Notes: generated by a model not told the origin, from the letters alone. A stretch of 64,000 nt of DNA from Ligustrum vulgare (GCA_963555705.1 OY743189.1:6093501-6157500), one strand, 5' to 3'; positions 35,206 to 49,261 are shown, counted from the first letter of the stretch. Numbers and translations: made by a program.

Positions 35206-38200
35206 ATGGAAAGGGCTAGAGTGGATTTAAGAGCCCATCACTCTGGTTCTGTGCGATCAGAGGAATCAGCTTTGGATTTGGATAGAGATTACTGCCAGAA
35301 TCTGAATCTTCCTTTGTCAAGTCAGGTTCCATTGCAAGCCTTCACATCAAGTGGTCAGGTCGACAGTAATGCTGCTTATTTCTCATGGCCTACTTCCAGC
35401 CAGGTAACAGATACTGCTGAAGATAGGGCAAATTACTTTGGAAATCTTCAGAAAGGGGATTTACCTGAAACTTTTGGACGACGACCATCAGGACAGCAAG
35501 CTACAACCCTGCTTGAACTGATGACAATTAGGGCATTTCACAGTAAACCTTTGCGGCGCTGTAGTCTTGGCACTGCAATTGGTTTCCGGATCAGGCGGGG
35601 TGTGTTGACTGATATACCAGCTATAATTGTATTTGTTGCTAGAAAAGTTCACAGGAAATGGCTTAGTCATGCACAATGTCTACCAGATGTTCTTGAGGTT
35701 GTAAACATTTTTAATTTTGGTATATTCTGGCTTTTACCATTAGGTACTGTTGCTCTGTAAATAAGCATGAGTTGTGGCTTTCACACTCATAAAGTTTTCT
35801 TGGGTTTGTTATCTTCAATTGATGTCTTCGGTTCATGGTTACAATATTGGGTTTGGCTCAAGTTTTTCTTTAGGATCAGTTTAGGCTTGTAATTTTTATG
35901 TAATAGTATTTTAAACAATATCAGCTATGCTCGTGGAAGATTTAGAAGTTCTTTCCTGTAACTCTTACAAGCTCCTGGAATTTGATTGTTTGTAATTTCT
36001 TGAGCAGGGACCTGGAGGTGTATGGTGTGATATAGACGTTGTTGAATTCTCTTATTTTGGAGCACCTGCAGCCACCCCCAAGGAACAACTGTATACAGAA
36101 CTTGTGGATGGCTTGCGTGGAAGTGAGCCATTCATTGGCTCTGGTTCCCAGGTAATAAATTATATTTCTCGTCATTCTTATGCATTCTTTTAATATAGTC
36201 ATGGTTCCTATTCTGTCAAGAGAATAATCTTTTATAGTTAAATATTACAAGAAATGCTAAATCCACCAATATCACATAAATATTCTCTTATGGCAGTGCT
36301 TCTCCTAGGATGCTGTTTACAATTTTAGAAGTTCTCCCGTGCAGATATAATTTGTATTGTACTCCTTGTACCTTGTGCTTGCTTCACTGTTTATTGTGGA
36401 TCTTTAATATAAACAGAAGGTTTGTGACCACAAGTAGTCTGATGTACATGGTTTGTCATGATTATGAATTCTCATGGCGAACAATTCTAGTAATTACATA
36501 ACTGACGTATTGTTTTGGGTTTCTCTTAGTTGCTATGAAAATAATTACACTGATGAGAAATGTAGTGCATTTCTAATATTTGGCAATGTAATTTATAAGA
36601 ATGAATCTGTCAGGCTATTTACGCACCTGTGAATTAGTACGCTAGAGCATTAGATCACGTGTATGGTTCCTAGTTACTATTTTTCAATTTTGGCAATATT
36701 TATTTCCACTTCTCTTCTCATTGACATCAGTTTTCACTTTATGCAGTGTTTGCATTTGAGAGCTCCTAATAATGTTCATAACTATGTCATAGACCTTTGA
36801 TTATATTTCTGCCTTTGCCTTGCTGTTTCCATTTGTACATAACACTGGATTCAATCATTCTCCCTTTTTCGTTATATTCCTGTTTCACATGCTGGACCTT
36901 CCCATTGTTTAATAATCTTATGCATTTTTAGGTTGCAAGCCAAGAGACATATGGAACCTTGGGTGCTATTGTGAAAAGCCGGACAGGAAATAGGCAGGTT
37001 GGTTTCCTTACTAATCGGCATGTGGCAGTTGATCTCGATTACCCAAGCCAAAAAATGTTTCATCCCTTGCCTCCAAGTCTTGGGCCAGGGGTATATTTAG
37101 GTGCTGTGGAAAGGGCTACATCATTTATAACAGATGATCTTTGGTACGGAATATTTGCTGGAACAAACCCAGGTAAAGAGATTTAAGATTATAATATTTA
37201 ATTGATTAATCATCCACTAGGTGCTACCAATCATAGAAGAAGTTTCTGTTTCTTGTATCATTTTGCTTTTCTGATTCTGTTGTCTAGATAAGCTTGTGTT
37301 CGGCGGCTCATCATAATGAGCCAATTTAATTTGCACAATTTTATAAACTACTTTTTAACCACACATTTTCTATTTCCAATTTTTAACTGCACATTTTACC
37401 TTGAAAACACAAATAAGTCTTCTCTCTCATATTTAAATCAGCCGCCGAACAATTCTCAAATGGAAGGAGAATTAGAGGAAATGTGTAAGCGTGAAGTGAT
37501 ACATATATAGGGTTTCACTAAAGAAAGAGTGAGTAACTACTGATGAGGCGGAAGGTGGAACGATTGTCCTAAGCTTTCCTTAGCAATTTATTCTGTACCA
37601 TTGTTTTTATAAACAGTATGAACAAACTTAAAAACTTTATGTACCACTAACATACTGGATGCCAACAATTACACAAGCATCTGGCCCATAGTAGTTTACC
37701 ATTGTAATTGGATACTTGGTCTAATAGTTGTAGCATAGACTATGAATATATTAAGCACCTGTTTGGTACAAATTAAAATCTAGATTTTAATCTAAGTCAA
37801 AAGTCAACAATAAATGTCAATCACATATTTCATGGATTCCACAACTTTTCAACCACACATTTCATCAACTTTTAGCAAAATCTATTAAAAATCTGATTTT
37901 AATCCCCATCAAACAGGGATTAAATGTTTGTCCATTTTACATATGGTCTTTCTTCCATCTGATTTCCCTTGGCATTGCTCTATAAAACGCTCTGGAATGT
38001 GTATAGGCTAAGTTACCGATGAAAAAGCCTTGTCCACATGTTCACTTGGGTTCCACTGTGCAAAAACATTAAGATTCAGTGAACAAAGTTTCTGTAACTG
38101 GAGATAATTTTGCTTTAAAATAAGAAGCTATCATATTGGCTTGGCAGAGGATGATTTAAGCTTTTATACTGCCATTCCACTTTTAAAAGTTATGTAGAGC

Positions 38201-39927
38201 TTATGTTTTGGTTAATAGTTGTGCATGACAATAATATGATTGCTAAGTCCTATTTTGCATCTTTGGAAACTTATCTAGTTAGCAAATATAAAGACGTCTC
38301 TAATTTCATACTTGTACTAATGGGAATCTAATTAGACCCGACTCCCATACATGACCATTACAATCTTGTGATCATGCAGAAACATTTGTTCGAGCAGATG
38401 GGGCTTTCATTCCTTTTACAGAAGATTTTAACTTGGGCACTGTGACTACGCTTGTGAAAGGTCTGGGTGAAATTCATGATGTCAATAATATAGACTTGCA
38501 GTCTCCCATCAATAGTGTCATTGGAAGAAAAGTCGTGAAAGTTGGAAGGAGCTCTGGCTTGACAACTGGGACCATAATGGCCTATGCCCTCGAGTATAAT
38601 GATGAGAAAGGGATTTGTTTCCTTACCGATTTTCTTGTTGTTGGTGAGAATCAACAGACATTTGACCTTGAAGGCGACAGTGGAAGCCTTATTCTTTTGA
38701 CAGGTCAAAATGGGGAGAAACCCCGGCCTGTGGGAATTATTTGGGGTGGGACAGCTAATCGAGGTCGATTGAAATTAAAAGTTGGTCAGCCTCCTGAGAA
38801 TTGGACCAGTGGAGTTGATTTAGGGCGCCTTCTTGATCTCCTTGAACTTGATCTCATCACATCCAATGAAGGCCTCCGAGGTTTGTACAGGTCAAATTGA
38901 CCTTGTGACTGAGATTAAGTTTCTCGATCCATATAGTAGTATTAACTTTATATTTACAAAAGGCCAGAGAGTATTAGAAAAAAGATTTAGACATGTCATG
39001 ATTTTTTTGGGAGAAATTACTAAAAAGAAACCACAGTAGTAGATGTAATTATTTTTCATTTTTTTTTTTTTAATAATTTGATATATAAAAGTCATGGCAT
39101 TATAAAATTGTATACTGGTCTTAGATATAGACACAACTGTAACTCCATAAGGCATCCAAATATTACTACCAGGCCTGACAAGGGTGATTTATTGGATCAT
39201 AATTGACAAATTAGATGCAGGCATCAAAGATTACATGAACGTGCTTATATATCGTCCTGCATTCCTGTGAAATAAATACACACTAACGAAACTGCTGTAT
39301 ATATCTTTGTTTTTATAGTTGTCTGTGTTTTCCACCTCCGTTTCTCAGCAGATTTTGTTGTAGTCCAGGGAAAAATTGGGTTTAGGTTGGTGAGAAGGGG
39401 GAAAATGCATTGTATTTTTTTACTTTCTTCTATGTCTATGTTTTCTCTATGATATCTTCTCCTGATCAAGTTTGCTTTCATTTCCTATGGCCTAAATAGC
39501 TGCACTGCAAGACCAGATAAATGCATCAGCAGGAGGTGGTTCTACTGTTGGAGAGTCGTCACCACTTGAGCGCGCTACTGCAAAAGATAAATCTGTAGAG
39601 AACTCTGGGCCAATTGCTTGGAGCATCAAACAAGTTTCTACTGACAATGATTCTCATCAAGCACTACTTCCAACATTGAGGCGTGATGACTTTCATATTG
39701 AATGCAGCATTGAGAGAGCTCCGGGTGTTGAGCACCAGTTCATCCCAAGTTTTTCCAGCAAATCTCCAGTAAATCGAGACTGTCAATGGGAACAGGCTGC
39801 ATTGAATAATCTCTCAGATTTAAGAAATGGGTCGGATGGAGAGATTTATGTTTCTTTGCAGTTAGGTGAACCAAAAGAAAAGAGAAGAAAGCATAATGCT
39901 ACGTTGGATATTGGAAACTCAAAATAG
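35206..39927 (+). CDS. NAL1: NARROW LEAF 1-like trypsin-fold protease, five coding exons
   Basis: Coding exons 35206-35697, 36008-36151, 36932-37172, 38380-38880 and 39500-39927, all GT-AG with consistent phase, giving 601 residues. NAL1 is a plant trypsin-like Ser/Cys protease family that, in rice, controls leaf width, vein number and yield through auxin-related growth (family knowledge). Residues 1-100 are a Ser-rich leader; the protease fold follows. The likely triad is His242 (TNRHVA), Asp299 (RADGAF) and Ser393 (LEGDSGSLIL), spaced as in rice NAL1. The C-terminal tail after about 450 is polar and ends in a basic patch (PKEKRRKHN). Start chosen because the ATG follows the acceptor directly, matches family starts and gives near-family length (about 580-600). 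No lesion is seen. It is the only apparently functional host gene here. Intron 3 holds two MITEs. Confidence 0.93.
37297..37451. mobile_element. MITE in intron 3
   Basis: Perfect 12-bp terminal inverted repeats TGTTCGGCGGCT and AGCCGCCGAACA enclose about 130 bp. The interior (TTTGCACAATTTTATAAACTA, CACATTTTACCTTGAAAAC) resembles the foldback at 14.3 kb. No certain target duplication. Confidence 0.75.
37752..37922. mobile_element. second MITE-like element in intron 3
   Basis: Imperfect inverted ends: CCTGTTTG at 37758-37765 and CAAACAGG at 37910-37917, continued by inverted AAAATCTAGATTTTAATC and GATTTTAATCCCC blocks. About 170 bp, no ORF. Confidence 0.55.
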
Positions 39928-40270
39928 AAGTGAACTGCTCGGTTTTTGCTCCTTGATTTGGATTGTCCTTGGGAAAACCATATGTGCAATCCTCTCCTTC
40001 CACATTACATTAAGGGTGTTAGGCTGGTAAATTTTAGGCTTCTGCTAGAACACCACCATATTTTTGTGAAGGTTATACTACTTAGAGGTTATAAAAACAA
40101 GTTAAATAACATGGAAGGCAAATGCTGTAAAGGGAATTATAAATATTTTATGGTTGTATATCATCTATGCTAAGCTCTATCAGGTGTTGCAGCCCACTGA
40201 ACATGTTCAAATAATATGTATTTTTGAAGTCCTGTTTCATTTAATGTAAATGATCCAGCAATAATTCCTA
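39928..40270 (+). other. probable 3' UTR of the NAL1-like gene
   Basis: Follows the TAG stop. AT-rich with an AATAAT element at about 40259, a plausible plant polyadenylation region. Exact end not determinable. Confidence 0.35.
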
Positions 40271-41407
40271 TTCTTTGGTGGAAATTGTTGTAGCAAATAT
40301 TTGTTTGAATCCCTTAAATTGATTTGTACTTTGATTTTTGCCACTATACGTAGACTATCAGCAACTTGAAGGAAGAGAAAAATTGAGGGTAATGAGAAAT
40401 CAATTTTTTATCAATATAATCTGGATGATAATTATAAAGAACAAGTTATTTTATTTATAAGATGAAAGAAGTTCAAATAAATCTATCTTCTAATAAACTA
40501 GGACTTTATCAAATTATTAGATCTAATTAAATTTAATCAAAATAAACATACTTTAAATAGAACTCCACTTTTAAAATCATAACTAAACTTCTTTATCTCA
40601 AGTCTTATCTTGATCTACATCATTTCTCTAAGGTTGAGAGAACTCCACTTTAATGAGTTTAGATAAAATTTTATACTCCAAAGAGGTCTACCTTTTATCT
40701 TGACCAAATGCCTAAATTGATCTGGATAACAAAATGAACTCTATCCAACTGGGGTGATCTTTTCTGTGGACCAAATAACGAAATTTTCCATGTGACAACC
40801 GAATCTACAAATCATCTCCAAGAATATGATCTGACCAAGGGGGTGGTCTCATCTTTTAACCAAGCATCCTCATGGAACTCCAAGCAAAAGAACATTTATT
40901 CTACATTGAAAATATAAATTTCATTCAACTGTAATGACCTTTAAAAAATACTATCTTTATGTCAGTGATAAAAATTACTTTTTCACATTTTTAGAAAAAC
41001 CAAGTCAATGAGACACGTAAAAACAAATAATAATCACCATCAAAATCTCCAAGTGGATAATGCACATTAAAAACAATTTAAAAAATTTCATGATTGTCTT
41101 TTTAACTTAACATGAAATTTAGAAATATTTACAACAAAAGGATGAGCCATTGTCATATGCCTGTAACTAGCAGGTAACAACCTAATGTCAATAGGAAAAA
41201 TATGCAATCGCATATATGGTGTCACTAAGAGTAATGTGGCAAATCGATGAGTATCATGCAATTAAGATACTATCAGATATAAAGTTATGCAAAAGTGTAG
41301 GTGATATCAATTTTGGCACTAGGTTGATAGCACATGGAATGCTAGACTTTGGTGACAATGTTATTATTAATTCCTCAACTATGTCAACATTAAGTGTATT
41401 GAGTGCA
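40271..41407. other. intergenic, no gene seen
   Basis: AT-rich, no coding signal. An 80-codon frame at 41216 has no recognisable features. Confidence 0.5.
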
Positions 41408-41415
41408 GGTTTGAT

Positions 41416-42278
41416 TAGGAGTGGACATTATTTTCTAGAATCGATGGAATCGGACTGAAACCGATTAGAACCGGCCGGTTCAGATTGGGTTCGACCAAGG
41501 AACAAATCAGTTTTGAGACTTCTTGGTCAGAATTGAACGACTTGGTCCTTGTAATTTAGAATCGTTGATAATTCGGTTCATCAGTTAAACTAACTTTTTT
41601 TGGCACCATTTTTTGGTAAATTATTGACACATCACGTGAAGGAAGAAGCTTCACATTTAGGTTATAATTGGTTGGTTTCCTTATTTCTTTCCACAAAAGA
41701 TGGAAGTCATAATTGGATCTTCCTCATTTCTTAATTCTTTCCACATAAATATTCCATGGCTCCATTTTCTCAATTTCTTTTGATTATTTCCTATAAATGA
41801 TAAATCTATAATCAGTCGACTACATCTAAATTCATCTTGAAGTCAGTTGGTTATACCTAAACAATTGTATAAAGTGAAAATCTAAAAGTTGCAACATTGT
41901 TAAAAATATAATTTTCTTGTTTCCATATGCAAAGTAATATATATTATTTGGATATTATTTTTTAACTTGTATGCAAGGTTTTTTTTTTTCTTTTAATTTT
42001 TGTAAAGTATGTACAATTCTTTTATATTTTTCTCAAAGTAGTGTCAAGGAAATTTTTAATCTTTAGTATTAATTAACATTTTATTTTAACATTTTAAATG
42101 TTAAGAACCGAACCAAATCGAACCCGAGCCCGAACCAATTGGTTAGGTTCTGGTTCAGTTTTATTGTCAAATATGAAACCAATGGTTCCATTACTAAGAT
42201 TCTCATTGGTACTTGGATCAGTTTGATCCTTTTCGGAACCAAACCGAATCGGACCGGACAGGACCGCGCCCTCTCCTA
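41416..42278. mobile_element. hAT-like non-autonomous element 3
   Basis: 863 bp with perfect 8-bp duplication GGTTTGAT (41408-41415, 42279-42286). Ends TAGGAGTGGACAT and inverted TAGGAGAGGGCGC. GAACCGGCC, GAACCGAACC and GGACCGGAC words crowd both ends. No ORF. Confidence 0.8.
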
Positions 42279-42468
42279 GGTTTGATCATGACAGGGGGCA
42301 TATTACATTGTTCATGATTCTCAACTCTAGTATAAAGGGAAGAAAGAACGACATTATAATCATCTAAACAAACTCTAAATATTTTATAGATTATGACAAA
42401 TAAGGTTTGAATTCGTATCAACACACATCTCAAAAAGTCTTCCTTCCACGGTCAATGCAACAAGAATT

Positions 42469-42480
42469 CCCCCCCCCCCC
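42469..42480. repeat. C12 homopolymer
   Basis: Twelve consecutive C, unusual in this AT-rich spacer. A possible sequencing or slippage hotspot. Confidence 0.9.
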
Positions 42481-42606
42481 TTTTGACACTATCCAAAAGA
42501 AGGGTAATCTTGTTTTGAGATGTATTATTTCTTTGTTCCAATGTATATATATTTTTATTAGGTTGAGTCGTTCACAGTTTATCCTCGTGCGAGTCTGGAG
42601 CTAACA

Positions 42607-45510
42607 TTAACATGAAAAATACACGTAAGGTGGGGGCATAGACCTAACCTCCAAGAAAGAGATAACATAGCACAAGAAAATAACAAACTGAAAGAAATAA
42701 ATGTGGAAAAACATACCCCGTACAGCAAAAGAAAAACAGATAAAATGTAGACTACAATCCTCTAAAGGTGGGAAGTCCATGTCTGTCAATCTGCACAAGT
42801 GCCCTGATACTGCATGGTAGATCATGTGGTCCCTACTCTTGGTACACTTTTTGATCCCATCCCTCATAAGCAAGTGAGTCAGCAACCTGATTACCCTCGT
42901 GATAGATGTGAGAGATAGTGTCACAGTCCAGATGAATAATATCTCTGATCTGTCTAAGAATCCCCTAATCAACCAAGGTTCACCCGTCTTGATGATGCAA
43001 TGAATAGCCGCTGTGGAGTTAGCCTCAATCCAAATAGATGTGATACCCAATTGGAGAGCAAGAAGAATCCCATCAAGAGTAGCTCGCAGCTCCACCTCAA
43101 GTATAAGACAGTCTCCGTAGAATGCTAAGAATGCCTTGATATACTGTCTTCCATGGTCCCTAATGATACCCCCTCTACTAGCAGAGTCGTTAGCATCCAT
43201 CAGTTTTGAGCTTGTAGGCTCCCACTAATGGAACGCGTCAAAAGACCAGAATTTGGGGTGAAGGGGTAGAGAGAGCAAGCGTAATACCAAATAATAGGGC
43301 AATAACCGTATCCCCATGCCAATGTTGTTGTTTGATGAGCCGTCCAATGTGAAGGAATGAAATAATACGATACACCCTCAAAATAATCCTCTGAGGCTCC
43401 ATCCGAACCCCTGTGTTTCACGTCATTTCTCTCGTCCATAAAAACCAAAATATCAATAGAGGAATGATGGTGCAAATATGGCCCAACCTAACATACTGTC
43501 CGGAATATCCCCATCTCTAGAATCTATGTTGAACAGCCTCAATCAGAATCATAGGTACAGGAAAGACGTCTTCGAAGTGGCTTCATACCTAATCTGGATA
43601 ACACTGCCCGTAAAAATGTGCGTAATAGTCTCCATCTGTGTGCATCACTGACACCATGATGCTAAATGACATCCAATCCTCCTCTAAATAATCATGTCGA
43701 CAGGGATAAGCCCCTGCCAAAGCCTCCAGCTAAAAAAAGAAACAGTGACGGGAAGAGTGGTGGTTCACAACAGCCGATAAGAATCTTGTAACTGATGTCC
43801 TATCCAAACCAACTACCAAGCATTCCTGGTAGAGAATCTGTCATTTGATGTATCCCTCCAAACAATCCAATCAGGGACGTCAACAGATAAAGAAATAGCC
43901 CCAATCGTCTCTGCAATAACGGGTGGGAGGATCGGAAGGAGTCTGTCAAAATCTCATCCAGTGTCCTCATAGAAGTCTTGCACCCTCTTCAATGTATGAT
44001 GCCTATCTGGAAATAGCTCAGCTAGTGTAGTGTCTCCCATCCAACAGTCGTGCCAAAAAAATATCTGTTTAGCTCCAAGATGTCACGCAATGTGTGACTC
44101 ACCACGTGATCCCGCCCCCCTTCAACCTCTTCCAAGCAGGAGAGGCCAAATGTGGGATACCAGCAAGTGAAGGGTGTGTCCCTATACAATATTTTCCCAG
44201 TAAAAATCGAGCCCAAAGAGATCTCTAAGACCAAAATAGCCACCAAAGCTTTAATGAGAAAGCATCCATTGTATCCTGTAATCGTTTGAAACCAAGGCCC
44301 CCCTCATCGGTAGGAAGGCATAAATCCTTCCATCTATGCAAGTGTAACCGATGTGCATGATCCTTGGAATCGTAAAGGAATCATGCAAAGATGCTCTCAA
44401 TCTTCTTCAGGATCCGAATAAGATATAATGGGAGAGAGCCAATGACTGATTTAATCAAAGTAACGCGTCCTCCAGGTGAAAGCAAACGTGATACCTAACC
44501 AAAAATCTGGCTCCTGATCTTCTGAATAAGGTCATCTTAAAGAAAGCTCCTCTTTGCCCCCTTGTACAAAGGGACCCCAGATAAGCGAACGACTGCTGCA
44601 GATATCAGAACCCCATCAAGTGCTGAAGCCGTCTAATATGACTAATAGAAGCCCATCTGGGGAGGATAAGTCCACTCTTCTCCCTGTTCACCAATTGGCC
44701 AGAAACTCCTCCTAATGCTCTAAGCACTCAAGCACCCTCCCGACAGACTGTTTCTAACCATTGGCAAAGATGATCATATCATCAGCAAATGACAAATGCG
44801 AGACAAGAATAGCCCCACCATGTCTAAAAGCCACACTGGGATACCTCTCAAACTGCATTGTGAGTAAACATGAGAAGTAGTCAACAGTAATGATGAAGAG
44901 AGATGGTGATATAAGATCTCCTGAGTCCCCGCGAGGATGGAAAGAAACCACATGGTCGCCCTTTTAAGAACAACGAGAACATACATCCTGAAACACATAT
45001 TCTGATCTTTTCAATCCAGATATGGTCAAATCCAAAGCCCTCAAGCACTGCGTAGAGCAAACCCCAATCCATACAGTCATATGCTTTAGCCATATCAAGC
45101 TTTAGCATAGTATTCCTTCCTCATACTTTATTATCCAAAGTATAGAGGAATTGCCAATAAAATATTATCCCCAATAAGCTTACCAGGGATAAATCCAATC
45201 TACTGGAGAGACATAATGCGAGGCAGTAGCAAACTTAGTCTGTTATTCAAAAGTTTAGTGATGAGCTTATTGAACACCGTGCCCAAGCTGATAGGTCTAA
45301 AGTCCGTCCACCTGCAAGCTCCATCCCTCTTAGGGCTAAAAGAAAATGTTGGACCATTTCAATTATGACATACTCACAATCCAGATTCAATGTGATAATG
45401 TAGTACCTCGCATTGGCTAAACTTTCAAGTATTTTAACTCCCTTAGCGTACAAGTTGGTGGATTTTTTAGTGAGAGACGCAAACGATGGTATAATTAATG
45501 GAAACGTGTG
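42607..45510 (-). pseudogene. L1-type LINE ORF2 remnant (RT, zinc-binding region, RNase H)
   Basis: Reading 5' to 3' on the minus strand: WTDFRPISLG (about 45310), LLKLDMAKAYD-like (45110-45080), GFGFDHIWIEKIR, SSRGLR, the RT catalytic box FADDMIIFANG (about 44790-44754), a SPAWKRL-like zf-RVT segment near 44130, then an RNase H-like domain (43200-42750) with GGIIRDHGRQ, EVELRATLDGILLA and WIEANSTAA. This is the order of plant L1 elements carrying a C-terminal RNase H. Many stops and frameshifts divide it. It begins inside RT, so ORF1 and the endonuclease are lost by 5' truncation. No clear A tail or target duplication. Confidence 0.85.
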
Positions 45511-45519
45511 ATGCATTGT

Positions 45520-46880
45520 CTCAACACTTTAAGAGTTTTGGGGTAATACAAAATATCTCACTAAGGAAATAAGAAACTGCTACATCTATAGCAAAATTCG
45601 AATGTTTGAATAACTTATTGGAAATCAATGCTCTGATAAATGTAGAAAGAGGTGCAATAATGAATGCTATGGTGATTGATAAACTTGTGAGAGTAAATAC
45701 TCAGTATGTTCAAGTAAACATAAGAGTTCATTAAAAGACAACAAATGCATACATAAAAAAAAAAAATTATTTTTCATTTTTTAACAATTGGACTCCTAAC
45801 TTTTGATAGTCAAGCCTATAACTTTTTAAAATTGAAAATAAAGTAACTAGAAATGGAAAGTAATTTTTTATTTTTAAAACTGACAAGCCAAAAAATTGAA
45901 ATAAAATCACATTTCCAATATAAAAGAAACTTGTATCTGACGAGATTCGAAAGAGCCAAATAGTATGGGCCTTCTTTTCGTAATATCACGCACATGAGAA
46001 TAATGGTTAAAATCTGATTAAATTGTCAAGACATGATTTTCAAGTTCGCACAACTACGATGGAAGAGTGGCAATTGATACATCTAAGCAACTATGTCAAT
46101 CAACGAGAGCAAAAGAGCTCAAGTATCTTGAAAACACGAACAAAGATTTTTTATTTTATTTATCAATCTTTTTCCTTAGTGAAGTATATGTTTTTTGACA
46201 AACTACAGTATTTTCTAAAAGTCTGAATCCATAGGTTTCAGATTCGAGATTCTTCTTTTAGCTTAAATGAAAAGGATCGTTTCTCCCCTAACCCCCTCGG
46301 GGGGTATGGGTAATCGGTAGATCCCTTACTCAATTCAGTTCCTTCATGACGGTCTCGAGTTAGATTACTCACCGTATCTCTAGCTATTTTCTTTGATTTT
46401 ATTCTAGTCCTTAAGAATTAATGCATTTCATTTATTGTGTTGCATAATTTCCAAATCATTGATTTACTTGTCAAAGTTTCCATTCCTTGGAGTTTTTTAC
46501 CCCTCCTTCATACCTCACGTTTTCGATAATGGTAACATGAACTCTCTGTAGTGGTATAATTTCTTAAGGAAATTGATGGAGTGGCGAACGAAAGGCATAC
46601 ATACATGGCACCACACACATTTAACCAATCAATCATGACACACTAAATTGTAGCGTAAGAAAATTTTAAAAATGCTTTCGATTGATCACTAAACTTTTAA
46701 AAACTTCTTCGAATGCCCATTAAACTTTTAAAGACATCTTTGATTGCTCATTAAACTTTAAGGCGGTCGAGTTTTGATAACTAGTAAAAATGACATTGAC
46801 TAACTTGAAAATTTAGAAATACACTTAAAATTATCAGTTGTATATAACTGTTAATTTTATATTATTGGTATTTCCTATTT
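45520..46880. other. no gene seen
   Basis: AT-rich spacer. A short C-run/G-run hairpin (AACCCCCTCGGGGGGT) lies at about 46291. The near-direct repeat CATTAAACTTTTAAAGAC-like sequence occurs near 46690-46760. Confidence 0.45.
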
Positions 46881-46887
46881 TTCACAA

Positions 46888-47468
46888 ATGTGTAATTTAA
46901 GAAAACTTGTTTTAATTACTAAATAAGTATATTTAGTAATTTATTAAATTTAATTAAATTATGCAAATATTTTTGGAGAAAAATGTATCTCTCATTTTCG
47001 AAAATCATGATATTGTTGGAAAGATAATGATCAAGAAATATTGGTGGTTCATAATCTCGAAATCTTGATATCTTGAGATTTTGGTAAAATTCTTGATAAT
47101 ATATTTTTTGATTATTCTTGACACTCAAGCTTATCCAAGATATGGTAAGTGTCTTTTTGATATGGTCAAGAATATTTCAATCTTATCTTTGCATATGGTA
47201 AGATTATTAGGTAAAAAATCTTGATTATAAAGAATCTTGTGTTGGCCGAAAATATGGTTGGTAAATGGTAAGATCTTTCAAGATTTATCATTATCTTATT
47301 TTATGGTAAGATTTATTTAAAGAATAATTATCTTACCTTTCTCCAATTATCTCTACCATGTTTTGCAGGTATTAGAGATGTTGTGCAATAAGGAAACTTG
47401 GAAGTCAAGTAACCTAGCTGCACTTTAAATAGAAGAAAAACGGGACGTTTTTCGTGTGACGTAAAAAG
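46888..47468 (+). repeat. left piece of split 5' LTR of SIRE-like copia element
   Basis: Sequence left of the nested element's AAAAG duplication that must join to 53224. It contains repeated ATGGTAAGATC and TCTTGAT words. The LTR start is not certain; TGTAATTTAAG at 46888 is only a candidate. Confidence 0.4.
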
Positions 47469-49261
47469 TGTTAGCCAGAGAGTAAACTAACCAAGAGAGG
47501 GGGGGGGGGTGAATTGGTTTATAAAACTTTTTCGATAAAATCATTTCAAACTTAGAAATCAATGTGTACAAGTATGAGCACTTAGTATTGTGAGTAACTT
47601 AACTATCAATGTAGTGTGCTATAAATGTGTAAACTTAATTGATAAAGCAAGTATAGCACTTAGATATAGTGTTGCACAATATAAATTGATAGAGTAAAGT
47701 AAGTGCAATGTAAGTAAGTAAAAGGGATAAGAGAATGCAAACCCGATTTATGGAGGTTCAATCAACCAACGTGATCTACGTCCCTCGTTACCGAGTTCTC
47801 CGTCACGAGCAAGGGCAAATCCACTATATTGGTAACTTACAACAAGGAGTACCAAATCCTTAGGCGAATTACAACAAGGAGCACCTACCCTTAACCAACA
47901 ATCGAGTTTTCACAAGGCTCTCGAAACGACAAGATATAATGAATTGAATTTACAATTGAAATAACTCTCTTACAAAATAATATACTCAAATTAAGTACCG
48001 AGAGAGTTAGGCTAACACTTCAATAGATAGCAATGAATTAAATTCGAGTGTTAGAGAAAAACTTTGATGCAAATGATAATGAAAAGTTCAATGCAATCAA
48101 ACAAAGTTTTTCAAATAATCTCTTGTTAAAATATTGAATCAAATTAAGTTCCAAGAGATGCCACACTTGAATAATTAACAATGAGTTAAGCTCAAAGTGT
48201 TTAGGCAATGGAACTTTGATGAATCAAATGATAATGAAAAATGTAGCACAAATAATCAAAGTTTCTTAATTGGAATTTCTCTCTTTTAAAAGATTAAAAC
48301 AAGTTTAGAACAAAGAGAGACTTACACTTCAATTCCAATATAGTGTGAAGATGTTGAAGAAGTTTAAACAATATAAAATCAAGAATCTTCACAAAACTTT
48401 CTTCCAAAAACTTTGATGAATTTGACAAAACAAAGTTTAAATCAATCAAAGTTTTATAATAATAATAGATGAATATAAACCAAGTAAGAACAATGAATTT
48501 TCACAAGAAAGTTTTTATAAAATCTTTTCTATGTTTTTGAAAATGAATGTAAATGAGATGGCTATTTATGGATCAAGAGATTCAAATTCAGCAACTTTCG
48601 GTTGACCATTTCTGGATTTTCGGTCGACCAAAACATGCATATAGCTGTTACACATTTTCAACCGTTGAACTTTCGGTTGACCAATTTTCGGTTGACCGAA
48701 AGTCGACTTTCTGTTGACCGAAAATTGACTTTTGAAAAACATGAAAATGCACGATTTTTAGGTTTCTAACTTGTTTTTCAAAGTTGTTTAACATAGTATA
48801 ATCATGATTTAAGATCAAATAACATATGAAAAGCAATATTGACTTAGATAAAAATATTTTATGCAAGTGATGAATTTTCAAGTAAGTTTCTTGATGCATG
48901 AAAATCATTTTCGAGCTCGTTGAATTTCATCGCTAAAGATTGAGAGTATTATACCTTTACATAAGTAAAATAAATACTTGAACTTGAACTCTAATCTTCT
49001 ATGCTTGAATTCTTGATCTTCATGTCATGCTTTTCAACTTCAATTTTGATCTTGAATATTTTCAATTCTTTTATGATCTTCCTTGCGTCTCATGTGCTTG
49101 ATCACATAGTTTTGATTTATATCTTTGAGAGACGATTTGAACATAGAGTGCTTTGAATATTTATCATTACATGAAACACTTGAAACACACTTGTTAATAG
49201 CACAATATATTCTTGTTTGTTATGATCAAAACAATAAGGTTAAGTTAACCATATGTCAACA
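47469..49261 (-). repeat. 3' LTR of gag-only copia element (left copy)
   Basis: 1793 bp, TGTTAG...TCAACA on the plus strand. Near-identical to 51431-53218. Contains a G run (11 G near 47500) and a cluster of TTTCGGTTGACC / GGTTGACCGAAA words at about 48595-48735. Confidence 0.95.
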
